From the NCBI GenBank assembly GCA_027886175.1, contig JAJNNQ010000137.1:31792001-31856000 (forward strand): 64,000 nucleotides of DNA. Direction: 5' to 3'. This document shows, piece by piece, positions 1 to 12,614 of this stretch. Positions within the stretch are counted from its first letter, which is position 1, and each line of letters opens with the position of its first letter. The translations under genes were made by a program, and so were the position numbers. The notes under the pieces are model-generated. The model did not search any database. It saw only the letters and a list, made by a program, of their open reading frames with translations, and was not told the DNA's origin. This DNA comes from Phylloscopus collybita. Taxonomy: Eukaryota > Chordata > Aves > Passeriformes > Phylloscopidae.

Positions 1-3000
1 TATTTTAAGTGAATGACCTATTTTAAATTATCAAAATTGCCCTCAAAAATCTCTTCTTATACAATTTAAAGCAAAGAAACCATAGTAGAAAATAAAGCAG
101 TTAATCAGCTTTTAAAAGAGAATTGGGGATGCGGAGAACAATAAATGTTAACTATATCTGCTGACAAAATAACCAGAAGTGTTGATTATCCTGAAGAAGG
201 GCAAACCTTAGTGCCCAAACCTTACAAGACACTAATGAAGGTCAAGCATTTAATATTCTGCTCATAATATACAATAAAATGAATGAGCAAAAAAATCCAA
301 TTTGCAAGAGTCAGAGCACTTTGGGTCATTCTTAAAGCTGAAGAGTTTTATATATGGATCTATAGCTCTCTAATTTTGCAGTCCTTCACAGTATAAGCCT
401 TCAGTGTAGACAATCTTTTATACAGATTTAACCACAGTATCATTGACTCACTAAAAGAGCAAAACCAACTTTTTATGTAAATGTTTTATGGGCATACTAA
501 TACCTTAGCATTACAAATAATAGCAATATTGTATGAAAAGAGAATGTGCAAAGATGTATAAGATGATAAGTGTTGATAATACATGTGGAAATACCATGGG
601 GAAACTTCTAGATTAAAAAGAAATACCTTGATGCCTTTGTTCTTTCATAAAATCCTGTTTACATAATTAGCATGTTGAATTATTCACAAAACTGTGGTAT
701 TGCATGGTCACAGTAGCAGTAGGTTGCACATAAATTGTAAGTTGCACATCTCCTGAATTTCAAAGCCAATAGCTGAGGAAACTGTGACAGCTACTTAATT
801 TTGTTGTCCATTCTCAATTACATTGCTCATAACTGAAAGAAAGGGTTGCTGGTTTGAATCAATTATCTCTACTTTCTCTTCTTTCCAAAGGAAAAAACAT
901 GGGCCTAGCTGATTCAAGAAAATTGTTTTGAGCAGCAATTTTAAGATACTTCTTTATAATTATCAAATTAAAAGCAAATGCCAGTCAAGTCTGTGACTTC
1001 TTATAAAATAATGCATGGCAACAAGTGTTGAGCAGAGAAATCTTATCAGCGTGGTTAATCTTTAACTAATTTTAAAGATGGCTAAATTGTGGAAATTTTA
1101 ATAAGTCTTTTCCCCTTTCATTCAGGCAAACTCTCACTGGCTTCACTTGCCAACTTCTATATTTACCTTATTCCTCATTTTGTGAAACTGATACAGTGAG
1201 GAATTTGTCTGAATCAGAAATTAATATGCTTGATCAGGATTAAATGTAACTTATCACCAAGAGCAATTTGAAAATTAATCACTTCTAGTTTGTCATTACA
1301 ATATTTATTAACTGTGATATATACTTAATGTATTATTATTATTATTGTTATTGTTATTGTTATTATTATTATTGAGGGTTTTCTTAACATTTTAATTAAA
1401 TTAATTTGTCAGTGTTATGCCCTCGTTTGGTCTACTCAAAAAATTTTAGTCTTTGTTTTTACCCTCTTACATTGCCTTAACAGTTACAGCTAGATAAAAC
1501 CAAAACAAACTATACTTAGTTAATAGCAATATTTATGAGAGTTTCAGAAATGGAATTGTGTGTCTCTGCTAATAAAAGTTGAAACTGCACATAAACATCA
1601 ACAGAAACATCTGTTTTACCCAGAGTATAACATGGCTTGAGTTGTCCAAAGTCTGAATATCAAAATACGTAATAAGAACATTGCCAAAGTAGTGTACTGT
1701 TATACAAATGAACCATTCCGTATCTTTTTTTTTTCATTCAAGTGTTCATAGTGCATTGTATTTTAAGACTTCGATGTGTACATTTGCAACCAAACCAGCT
1801 TATCTTTTAGCAGTGCATTTCTACCTTAAATCACAATTACAGAGATTATAGAGTTGCACTTGCAATTCTGGGTTCAAAACATTATACAGATAACTACAAT
1901 TCATTGATTATAAGGATCTAGCTCGATTAACAGATTTCAAGGGTGGATATGAAAGAATAAAAATGCCACCAGGGAAAGCACTAATGTGGACCGCTGTTGG
2001 GCATGTTTTATGGATCAATTTTAGATTTAATATTTGAATAAATTGGAAGGTTTCTTACTCTCTTCTAACCTATTAATATATATTCTTAATTTATGAGGAC
2101 TGTATCATAGCCTAATATCTCTTCCACAGTTAGGTTACATACCAGCTAATGAAAACCTCTTCAGCTAATAAAAATCTTTTAGGCTAAAAAGATAGACAAA
2201 GTGAAAATAAAAACATAATAAGATGTCGTTCATAATTCCCACACTGTTAAAATTTTCCTGAGATGTTGCTTTCACACTACATATCTTTAGATTAATGGCC
2301 ACTTAGTAGAGATATAATTCATACACAAAGCTATTTCATCAGCAAATATAATTTCATTGGAGACATCAGTGAAGTATTGGGCATTTTCAAAATATTACCC
2401 ACAGTTTAGTTGCCTATACTTAAGGTGCATGCTTCTGCATGAATAAGCCAAATTTTCCATTATTTTCAGTTACAAAGCTGACCATCTACTTAAACATAAG
2501 AGTCTTTTTCTGGCTTCTAGAAATAAAGAGAATTCCTGTATTTTATTCCAGTATCTTATTATGGTTAAAAATGAATGGAAATTTAAATGTATTCCAGGAC
2601 TGATAATGAATAAATGTCCAAGCAACAATAATTCTATCTAATAATGGTGATGTGATGGAAGAAAACACTCCACACATTATCAAATTACCTCACTTTTATC
2701 TGATATCTAGACTGCTAATCAATCATATTATTGCTACTATTATCAGTTATATAATTTGTGTATAGAATCTACACTTTCACACCTATTTCAAACATTTAAT
2801 GTATTTACTCTTCTCCACCATTAAATATTCTGTGGGGAGCAAACCTACTTACTTGAGGAGTAAAATCCTGTAGTATGTTTTATTGCAAATGATTCATTCG
2901 TGAGTCTCTCAGTGAATTTTTTGTTTATATTTTATTGTTTTAATATAACAGAATTAAGCTTTCCTATGTCTGGAACTGAATCAGACATTTAGGAAAAATG

Positions 3001-3130
3001 TTGTTCCTGGCCCAAGGAGCTAATATTTTAGCAGGATTTACCCGTGGTATTTGTTCGTGAAGGAAAAACATAAAAGGACAAGTTCACTTTCCTCTCTGAA
3101 TATTTTTCACCTTTTTCCAAAGTATTGTAT
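1..3130. other. Non-coding, mostly unique A+T-rich sequence
   Basis: No gene is visible here. Stop codons are dense in all six frames and no reading frame longer than about 60 codons lies wholly inside the stretch. I recognise no interspersed repeat. The only clear structure is the trinucleotide microsatellite annotated separately. The sequence is ordinary vertebrate intergenic or intronic DNA, and very old repeat fragments could be present without my being able to see them. Confidence 0.7.
1331..1374. repeat. ATT/GTT trinucleotide microsatellite
   Basis: A run of TAT/ATT triplets is interrupted in the middle by three GTT units and then resumes as ATT. The interruptions suggest an ageing array. 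The sequence shows no function for it. Confidence 0.9.
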
Positions 3131-3890
3131 TGTCCTGGGTTATGGAAAACAAAAATGTGTGTTCTATTTTCATCTCCTGAAAGCATTGTTCTTCTTTACT
3201 CTGGGAGGAGGAGGGCAGGTGCCTTTTGTTAATGGACCAACTGTAGGGCATTGTTTCTTATCTGTTCCATGGTCTTCCCTCCAGGGGGATATTTTTCTGC
3301 TAATGGGCCATTAACACCTCCCCAAATTAACACATCCCCAAACACATCCCCAAAGTAGTATATTTCATATTCCATCATCCTATTGTGAGATGCTCCACCC
3401 AGTGTGGGGAGCCAACCATTTCTACCTGGATAAAACTGAGCCACAGGAACAAGAAGGCATCCAGCTTCGCCCGATTCCTGGAGGAAGACTGGATCCCTTC
3501 TCACCACCACTGGACCCCTTCTCATCACTACCTGGACCCTTGTTCTACAGGATCATCTCTACTCCATCAGAACCACCTCTGCCACTCCAGGAGGACTCAC
3601 TTTTGGACTGCTTCCAACATCCTGACCAACAGGGTGTCAGGTTGTAGCTCTGACTCTGTCAAGGGTTTTCCAAAATTGTTGTTTGCTTGCTGGTTTGGTT
3701 GGGTGGTTTTGTTTCTTTTCCTACTACATTTGTATTCCTAGTAAAGAACTGTTATTCCTATTCCCAAATCTTTGCCTGAAAGCCCTTAATTGTAAAATTA
3801 TAATTCGGCGGGAGTGAGGAGTTTACATTCCCCATTCTAAGAGAAACTCCAGCCTTCCCTGTCAGATACCTGTCTTTCCAAACCAAGACA
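3131..3890 (+). mobile_element. Solo LTR of an endogenous retrovirus, family A copy 1
   Basis: This 760-bp element begins TGTCCTGGGTTATGG and ends CCAAACCAAGACA, the TG...CA termini of a retroviral LTR. It is flanked on both sides by TGTAT (3126-3130 and 3891-3895), a perfect 5-bp target-site duplication. A TATA-like GATAAAA lies at 3429-3435 and an AGTAAA that could serve as a poly(A) signal at 3740-3745, so the sense strand is plus. Similarity to the copies at 30550, 41791 and 61127 runs through the whole length. No retroviral coding sequence adjoins it, so it is a solo LTR. Open frames inside it (for example 3385-3741) are incidental. A 5-bp duplication fits class III ERVL-like elements, but ERV1 also gives 4-5 bp, so the class is an inference. 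Confidence 0.93.
3618..3636 (+). repeat. Short hairpin inside family-A LTR (representative)
   Basis: A 7-bp inverted repeat, CATCCTG then CAGGGTG with the loop ACCAA, lies downstream of the TATA-like box in LTR copy 1, with one mismatched pair. The same hairpin is perfect in copies 2 (22701-22719), 3 (31017-31035) and 4 (42196-42214). It would lie in or near the R region of a transcript. A role in viral RNA is only a possibility, since shared descent alone can explain its presence in every copy. Confidence 0.6.
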
Positions 3891-6839
3891 TGTATCTAGA
3901 AGATGAGCATAATGACTGTAACTAGAACATCAGCAGCTAATCAGGTCTAATTAATATATTCAGTTATATTACAGTATTGTGTGACCCCCTCTTTGATGCA
4001 ATTTTTAAGACTTAGATGTGGTTTTTCTGTTTTCTTTCAAGCTGTAGCAGTATTTTCTAGTAGGCCACCAATGTGTCCTCTGTGGCTACACAGTTTTTAA
4101 AATAAGTTAACGAAGCTCCTCATTACTGTTAGAGAGCACTGTTCTTTCTGTAGATACAGATATTCAGGAAGTGCTGTCTTGTCACTGGGCTGGTTCTTGT
4201 TCCTGTTATATGAAGCATCTTCTGGTTCACAAGAAATGCATTCTTGCTTAGCTGTTACTTTGGCAACATTCCTGCTCTCAGGGTTGTATGTTGGTGTGAA
4301 GAGGGAGTAAATATCATGGCTGAAAATAGGTTCTGAGGATTGACTTTCAAGCAAATGAAACTGATAACCCAAATTCTCAGATGATGACAGTGTGGAAACG
4401 GAGTTTAGCTTTCAGTGTCATAAATGCTATGTGAGCAATATAGGAAGATAGAATAAATGACCATTTAATTTATCATTTAAATAAGAATTAAAAGAGTTTT
4501 TTAAATGTATAAATTATGAATGTACAAATTATGCCATGATTTTTTCTTCCCTCAGTGATGCACACAAGAATTCTTTTCAGTCACAAAGCAATGATTCACC
4601 ACTCAAACAGCAGGAGATAGCTGACAACAGGAGATGGCTGACAGAAACTAACTTTTTTTTGTCTGTGTGATCTGGTGAAGAAAAACAATCTTTTAGTTGT
4701 TTACTTCAGACAAGCTCTTCATCTCTTGGTCATGACCATTTGTTGAAAACACTGCACTGCCAGAGGAAAAGCAAGATCTGGAGAAGAGGCCAACAAACTA
4801 TACATCCTAATATCTTTCCTGAAGAAATTCTGAAACAACAAAGATGGAGGAGATAAAGCCAGCCCTAACTGTGGCATTCATAAAAAGCTTAAAGTACTAA
4901 AGCATGTCAGTGATTTCTGATTTTCTGTGTATCTACCTTCTTAAGAAGTTGGAGAAGGTCTTTCAGCACTCAATATTTCCATATGACAATGGGGATTTTA
5001 TCCATAGTTCCATTCTTACATTATCTTAGTATTTATAGTAGATGAGAGAAAGAATCACAGAAAAGCAAACATTTGCTACTAAGGCATCTCAAGATGTAAC
5101 AGCCACACGTTTTCAGTCCTCCTGATCATGTATCAGGTTTTGTTTTGCTACAGTGGGTACAGAAGAATCAGAAATAAAGATTCATTTGAATATTATTTTC
5201 TCTGATTTTACAAATGGAGTCTCAAAAGAGCAATGTATTTTTTCTCATCTTTGAGCATCTATATCACAGGTGAAGAATTTGTTGGTCTGCTGGTGCAACT
5301 CTGTCATGAACAATTTCAAGAATAATCTTGTCTTTTCACTAATGCACTCAGCATCTCTGTAATGACATTCTGCTATCCTCATGCAACTTCAGGTATGGAT
5401 AAAAGGATTAATTTTAATTCTTCTATACAGTGAATTTCCCATAATTATTGTTTATTTAAATATTCACCACAGTAACATTGATCACAGAGTTATTTTATAT
5501 TTTGCACAACATATATCTATTTTCAGATATTACAGAATTAAGCAAAATTACTTAAATTTTTATTACCATAAAAAATGGAAATAAATTTTCTCAGGTTTGT
5601 GCTGCAATGAGTACAAATTTTAGCAGAATAAGATGGTTGCACACCTGAGTTAAGGTTTCCAGTAGTATTTATTATTCATTGACAAAGTTTTTACTTCATG
5701 TAAAGCTCATATTGCAAATAAAACTTATTTTTAGATTAAAGTACTATTTTTCAGTTAAGAATGAAAATGCCATCCATTTTTTTACAATTATGTTAAAAAC
5801 TTTAGAAAACACCAAATATTTTTCTTTTGGAGTTACTCATCATTTCAAAGAAATACTATTTTAAGAAACATGTTGGTAGAATGCTATTATTGAATGAGAA
5901 GTTTCCCTGGTGGTAAGCCAATTGGAAAAAACCCAATGCATTTTTAGGCAATATAAAGACTGAACAGTATAAAAATCAGCCAGTTATTTCATGGCAAGCC
6001 TGCTGCCTTTGCAGGTGATAGAAGACTTTTCAAAATGCCTGAATCTGGACTGAAAAGTTCAAATTCAAACACATTCAGTAAAATTTGGGAAGGCAGTCAC
6101 TACACAATAAGTAGTAGAATAACCAGTCTAAATAAGAAAAAAAAAAAACAAAAAATCCAAACTAAATCAAATAAAACAATCTCAAGCAAAATCAAACCAA
6201 ACTTTATAAACATTTTCAGAAATGTGTCGAGAATACATACGTACTGGACAACTTTGTGTATATAAATTCTATACATATTAGGATTAGAGGTTGAATTAAA
6301 AAGCAAACAAAAATGTATGCAGCTTATTGTTACTGTTTTAATTAACTTGGAGTTTTCTTGAAATCAATTAAATGAAAATTATTAAAGACCTCTGGATATG
6401 ACAGGCAGCTTCTAATTTTCACCAGAACAATTAATGAATGTTGACATGAAATTCAATACTTTCAGGTACCTGGGTAAAACTCTGAACTGCTGAAGTCTAC
6501 AGCTAACTTAAAAACAATAGTGCTGTAAGCTTTTTAGGCAATTAAACCAGCTTTATCCTGGATTTGTACCTTTCGTCTGGATTTCCTGGTGACACCTAGG
6601 ACAAATTCTTAGGTAGATTTCCCTAGAGTTATGTCCAGTCGTACTAGTCTAGTATAAGATTTTCTAGTCCCTATAAAGATATAACTTCACTCCTCTTCCA
6701 TTCTCTCCACCAGAATATCTTTGAGGATCTATCATCCCAACTTGAGCATCTATTTCATAGAACAAGTAGGGCCTTAATTTTGGTCTAAGTAAGGCATTTG
6801 CCTTTTTTTATTCAAAATGGAAGATCAGCGTAGGGGGCA
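3891..6839. other. Non-coding sequence, no recognised feature
   Basis: No gene or clear repeat is visible. Reading frames here, such as 4097-4372 on the minus strand, 5381-5584 and 6035-6265, are short and rich in Lys, Asn, Ile and Phe as expected from A+T-rich DNA. They have no recognisable domain. A short A-rich run sits near 6137-6152. Confidence 0.65.
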
Positions 6840-7695
6840 AAGTGTCTCAGCAACATGATGGGAAGGAATTTGTCTCAGCAATTTGTAAGCGAGAACAAAT
6901 TGAGGGTTGCAGCTGCAGGAAGCAAGAGGACTATCTAGTAGGAATCACAATGTTTGGTAAAGGCAAATGCAATGTCTTTTGTCTGGGATGGATTAAGTCC
7001 AGTCTTAAATTTTGGGTACCAACTGACTAGGAAACAGCCCTGTAGAAAACTGCATGGGAGTCATAGCAGTCAACACTTTGGACATGTGTCAGCAACGCCT
7101 TTTGGTGATGAAGAGTAATCATATACTGGACTGCAGGACCAAGAACACATACAAGGACTGGAAGGAAATATTTTTCCATTTGTATTCAGTACTCACTAAG
7201 TGGCATCTGGAGAATTGTATCCAGTTTGGAGCTCTCAATACAATATAGACATTGAAAAACTGAAGCAGTTCAGATCAAAATCCCCGAGGTAGGTAGAGTG
7301 CTGAAGGGCATAGCAAACAAGAATTAGTTGAGGACATCAGGTTTATTTGATTTGGAAAACAGACAATTAGAAGATATTAACATTATTTTTGAAAACTTAA
7401 TGGGAGCTGTGAAGAGGCAGAGACAGACTGTAGTTGGGGACACTCAGCAGAAAGACAAAAAACTTCAAGTGAAGTTCTGACTCAATAAAAAGGAAAAAAA
7501 AATCACTAAAAAGAGGTTTAAACCCTGGGACAGTTTCACTGCATAGATTGTGGAATCCCCATTCTTGGAAACATTCAAAACTCAGCAAGGCACTGAGCAG
7601 CCTGCTCTGACTCTAAGCTGTGGTCTGATTTTGGGCAGAGAACTGGACCAAATGATCTCCATAGGTTCTCTGCAATCCAGATTGTGCTTTCCTCT
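6840..7695 (+). mobile_element. Old, truncated CR1 LINE fragment (3' part)
   Basis: The stretch matches, from memory, the 3' portion of CR1 retrotransposons read on the plus strand. Recognisable landmarks are the segment near 7205-7250 (CTGGAGAATTGTATCCAGTT, then a degraded GGGCTCCCCAGTACAAGA block), the 'gaggcagagacagac' area near 7415, and the end near 7645-7680 (GGACCAAATGATCTCCATAG), which corresponds to the well-conserved CR1 tail before its terminal short repeats. Many substitutions and small gaps show that it is old. The usual terminal octamer repeat is no longer clear. The open frames inside it (6842-7030, 7054-7248, 7550-7852) are too short to represent a working ORF2. The 5' boundary is approximate. 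Confidence 0.8.
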
Positions 7696-8401
7696 AGGGA
7701 AAAAACCTGGACACACATATGCACTCCCATGGATGCATGAATCACATTACCACAGGATATCTCTTACACACACAAAACCATGTCAAATTATTATCAGCTG
7801 GTTTTATTTAGGACATGTTCATCTTATTCTAGAAATCATGTCAGTGACATGACAAAGCCATAATACTCTAATCTGAGGCTTCTTCCTTTAAAATGGTCAC
7901 AAAATTTCAAACAGGGTACTAGTTACTTCATCAGAAGATGCCAAGGAGAAAAATATGACAACCCTTGCACCCTTGAATGAAATGAGCTTGCTCCATAAAT
8001 GCTTTGTGTCCTTAAGAGCCATATATGTTCGTGCAAAAGAAATATTTATTTCTTCTGTTTCTTATGTAGAATGTTTTGAATTTTTATTTACATTTAAGTT
8101 GTAAAAACATAAATGAGAATGCATTTGGAGTACTTTACAGTATGTAATTAGTATTTTATATCTTGTAGTTTTTCATTTTCATATTAATCTTTCTGTTTGA
8201 TGCCACCTTCTTCTCCTCCAAAACTACTTTCAAATGAAAAGCTGTTTAGAATCAAATATTTTTTCTGTAAACTTCATTAAATAATTGTGAGCAGTCCCAG
8301 ATGGCCATGTCTAGATTAGCAAGCAGTTTATCTGCTCCTTAATGACAAGTTTAGAAATTAGAGGTGATGAGGAGCTTCTTTTCAAAAGCACAGATCTTTC
8401 A

Positions 8402-8455
8402 CAAAAAACAAACAAACAAACAAACAAACAAACAACTCAAACCAATACCCAAACA
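8402..8455. repeat. (CAAA)n microsatellite and A/C-rich run
   Basis: About eight tandem CAAA units are followed by a less regular A/C-rich tail. The array has been partly translated by chance in the overlapping open frame, which is not a gene. Confidence 0.92.
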
Positions 8456-9091
8456 TTTGTTTTAATGACATTACTCAAAACACTGGCAGTGATACACCTT
8501 CTTTTCCTGGGCAGAATGGACTTGAATATTTTTCAGGATCACATCCAGTACTGATGAAGCACATATGTGAGAACAAGAGCTCTGCTCCTGGTCCCCACTT
8601 CAACAGATATGAGGATTTAGTTCATTGACGGCTGCTATGTTAGTATTCAATATTTTAATGCACACAACCCCCTACAGTTATTAGAATACAAAATGAATGC
8701 AAAATACCGCAACCTGTGGGACAGATATAATCCTGATTTTTGTAAGAAATAATACATGAAAGGAAAAAATATATTTTCTTTAATGAAAATCTAAAAATAA
8801 TATTTTAACTGCAAAAGTCTTTTTTAACAAAGCACCATTTTTCTAATATTCCAAAATGAAAAGGCATACACATCCAAAATTAAAATAAGCATTTTAATAC
8901 ATGGTTTTATTGACTTCATAGCAAATATCCTTATGAATTTCTTTACTTTCAAGTTTCATTATATAGAAACTAATTTTATTTAAGCATGGCAGACTGCCAT
9001 TCAAAAAGGTTACTGTCAAAAGGGTGCCTTTTGAAGTAACTTTTTTGAAGATTTTATTCTTTATGACAAAAGAGGAGAATTACTTAATATT

Positions 9092-9105
9092 GGGGGGGGG
9101 GGGGG
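9092..9105. repeat. Homopolymer run of 14 G
   Basis: Fourteen consecutive G residues lie in otherwise A+T-rich sequence. A run of this kind is prone to sequencing and polymerase length errors, so its exact length should be treated as uncertain. Confidence 0.9.
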
Positions 9106-10832
9106 AGGATACATTTTATTTGTAGTGTTTTTTAAGGGAAATATCAACTCTGGTTTTCCCTGGTTACACATCACATCAGAGAGATGTGTTGTGAGAGAAT
9201 GCATTGTGCTGTGTTAAATATCTTGTCTAAGGAGTTTGTTGTTACTTCATTCATAAGTATTTTCTTCCTCCAAAGTGATAAAGATAAAATGGAGTTTGAA
9301 ACATGCAGTGAGAAGAACCTTCTCCTCCTGGTTGTACACACAATTTTTGAGTTGTTGGTCTGGGAGATTTTTTTTTTAACTTTGTTTTGTCATAGGCAGT
9401 TCAACTGATACAACTCCATTACAGAAAATAAAGGCTGTGATGGTGGAGGTATGGCATTCAGAGACCACAAGGGAGTATCCAAACTTAACATTGAAACTGG
9501 ACATGTTCAAACCAGGTCTTAAAGACACAACTGTGTTTAAGTTCATGCAAACCTCACATATCTTTATTTATAAGACTTATACCCATGTTTCCATGAAGGA
9601 GATAAACTGAATACTTAAGCATAAGTATGTTAAGTCCTCTATAGTTGATTAAACCCTTCCAGAGGGAAAAAGCAAACAAGAGGAATATTGAAAATTTTAA
9701 CTCCAGAGATCTCTTTCCAGTCTTTCTTTGTGAGTTATAAGGGCTACGAAGAAAAGAAAAAAATCTATTCCCTGTCTCTTCAATTGCTTGTTAAAAACCA
9801 AGCAGAAATAACACTGTTCTCTGTTACCCAGCACCTCCTGGACAAGTTAGGAAAGCTGGGATTCTGTTGACGCTTGAAAAAGTTTTTGGTAGATGCAGTA
9901 ATTCCGGAGGGCAGTTGTTGACTGATTTACCATTGTTCACTGAACTGTAAGGCAGCAGTGTTCTTGGCACTGGCTGTGTTAGTATAACAAACAGACCCAT
10001 TTGATGTAGCAGCAGTGAATATTGCATGAGGTTGGTCATTAACGGCTCTCTTCAGTTCACACTGGCAGAACTGTCACAGAGCTCACATAGTTCAGCTAGG
10101 TACTAGATATTTCTCATATCACTTGTACATCTAATCAGATTCATTTAAAAGCCAGATATTTGAATTTCTGCTTGTATTTTGTAAAGCTGCATTTTTTGAG
10201 CTAACACATGACAAACCCTCTTACAGATCTGAATTACTGCAGATTAAATATACATATTTTGTTTTTCAATATATTTTTCTAGCTGAAGAAAGAAAAAAAT
10301 ATTATGAGAGAATAACCTCTCCAGCACATGCTGATGTATAAATATGGAAAAAGATAGTTTGAATTCATATCTTCCTCATGTTCAGAAATTAAATTACATA
10401 TGTAATATTACACTGCAATGGGAAAGATTCTGATAATTTTCATGTTTATTTTCATGTTTAATTTTATCTTTTTTTTTTTTTCAAGAGAAGAAATAGGTAG
10501 TGAAACATTTTAACCTACAACAATCAAAATAAACTACAATTAACTTCTTTTTACATCAGGAATGCCAAAATATTTGAGAGGCCTTGTTGGCCTAGGTTCA
10601 ATAACAAGGTTGAGCTGGGCTTGGACTTTATCCTAGTACTCAAGAAACTTTCATTAAAAAATGGGAATATAGATTAAATCACATTTGTCTGAAGAGGCAA
10701 TTGATCCCAGGCTGCATGAATCTCTCTCTTCTTGCAGCACAGAGACTTCCTGCAGCACTGAGGCAAAACACAAGGACTTAGCAGCCTTCTTCCTAAGTCA
10801 TGGTGAAATTGAAGGGGACATACTCCTTTTGG

Positions 10833-11083
10833 ATGGGATAGAGTTAATTTTCTTCATAGCAGTTGTACAGAGATGACTAAGCACCGGACTTCTGATGGAA
10901 AACAGTGAATTAATTCCTTATTTTGCTCACATGTGCTTTTTCTATTGCTCTGCCTAGAGAACTGTTTTTATCTCAACTCATGAGTTTTCTCACTTCTCTT
11001 TCAGTTCTCAACACAACCATTTGAAGGAAAGTGAACAAGCACTTTTGTGGGGCTTAGCTGCTACTGGAGTTAAGCCACAAAAG
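10833..11083 (+). mobile_element. Degraded ERVL-type LTR remnant
   Basis: Two blocks match, from memory, a long-known avian ERVL-type LTR. The first, GATGGGATAGAGTTAATTTT plus CTTCATAGCAG (about 10834-10864), resembles part of U3. The second (about 10925-11083) contains the 'tttttatctcaactcatgag' and TTTCTCACTT motifs and ends with 'ggggcttagctgct' and 'ggagttaagccaca', the degraded form of that LTR's 3' end. The spacing between the blocks is shorter than in the remembered consensus, so an internal deletion is likely. I find no clear target-site duplication and the 5' boundary is a guess. The 63-codon open frame at 10685-10876 crosses the boundary and is not a gene. Confidence 0.65.
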
Positions 11084-12561
11084 ATGCAAAGTGAGTACCT
11101 TGTTTGACATGCCTGGATGCCTCAGTATCATTATCTAACTCTAGGCATTTGAGAATTTTCAGAAAAAAACATGGAGGTGGATTTGTAACTTTGAATCTCC
11201 AGCAGAAATTATAGCTGTCTTGAAATAAAGGAATTAAAAGCAACATAAGTCAGATTTCTAGCTGCCAAATTTCATTCTGCATAAAAGATGTTGAAGTTAA
11301 AATGTATCTTTCTTGTAATAAAAAGAGACAGCACTGACAGAAATGTAGTTAATTGCTCCCACTTGCCACCTTATGTATTTTGGTCCCATCATCTTGGGTT
11401 GTACCACCTCTTGGGGTGAGAAGATGCAGCTGCCTCCAACTCCTCTCCTTTCTCATATTTTTTCATTATCATGCCCTCAAAACACTTGCAAACTTTTTGT
11501 TTCTGTCAAAATTATCCATTATCCTAGGTAGCTACACATTGTCTTTGCAAAGCCCCCTCCAATGACAGCTAATAACTTAGTTTGAAAATAAACATCTTTG
11601 CCTGCTATACAGAACCCTCCATTTCCTCTCTCTGTCACTGTTAGAAACTTTTTCAAAGGCAGCCCTGAAGTGTAAATGTTCATTGTAAACATTAAAATGT
11701 CATTTCAGTGCTTGTCTGGGTATTATTGATTTCATCTAACAAGTAGGTGAAAGTCTCCAGGGACCAGTGCTGTGTAATTGCTGCTGTGACACAGCCAACT
11801 AACACCACTCTGGCCAGAAGCTTTTTGATCATAATCAATACTGAATCTACTTCTTTCATGCTTAAATTTCCTTCAATAAAATATGGTCATGGATGGCATC
11901 AAACTGGCAGGTGATATTATTTCCACTTTGACAGTCACACCCTCATATCACCTCATTAGGAAGTTTGAAATTTGAAGTGACGTGCCTGTTTTCCTTTATA
12001 CCAGCCACATTTTTTTTAATTCTGTGAAAGCTTTGTCTTTTATCCTACATGTTCCCTGATGTTCTAAATTGATTTAATTTTCAATTTCAGTAAATTCTTT
12101 AGGTTTCCATTTCCTATTTAGAAACAATGGGAGAAAGTAGTAAAAACAGTGAGAGTTTGACATATTTTCACAATAAGTAACAAATGAAGGACTGTTTTGT
12201 TTCTACTGCATTGAGAGATAATGGACATTAAATATAGATATATATGTATGGGGAAATGGAACAGTAAGAGAGTGCCCATGAAGTAGGCATATGTCCTTAG
12301 AGATAAAGGAGTGAAGATAATGAGCTTTCCAAACATTTTTTCCAGAATAGAGATTGGAGAAAATGTGATACTTTTGTGAGACAAATTAAGCCTACTTTTT
12401 TCTCAGTAAAGATCTGCTGAAATTTTTGTATGTATTCAAAAAAATCTTTTTTTTCTTCAGAATTTTACATTATGTCTCCTGAGTCAAACTTGAAATTCAG
12501 GCAAACAACTTGTTTCCAGGCATGCTTTTAGAAGAAAGATTATGTCCCTGAGGAAAAAAAG

Positions 12562-12614
<53 letters not shown>

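Larger units (their letters stand above)
7696..10832. other. Non-coding sequence with microsatellites
   Basis: No gene is visible. The open frames present (for example 8342-8554, 9184-9408 and 9824-10039 minus) are short and unrecognisable. The first of these runs through the AAAC microsatellite, which accounts for its Lys-Gln-Thr-Asn repeat. The stretch also contains a 14-G run and, at 10437-10460, a 12-bp unit present twice in tandem. Confidence 0.65.
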
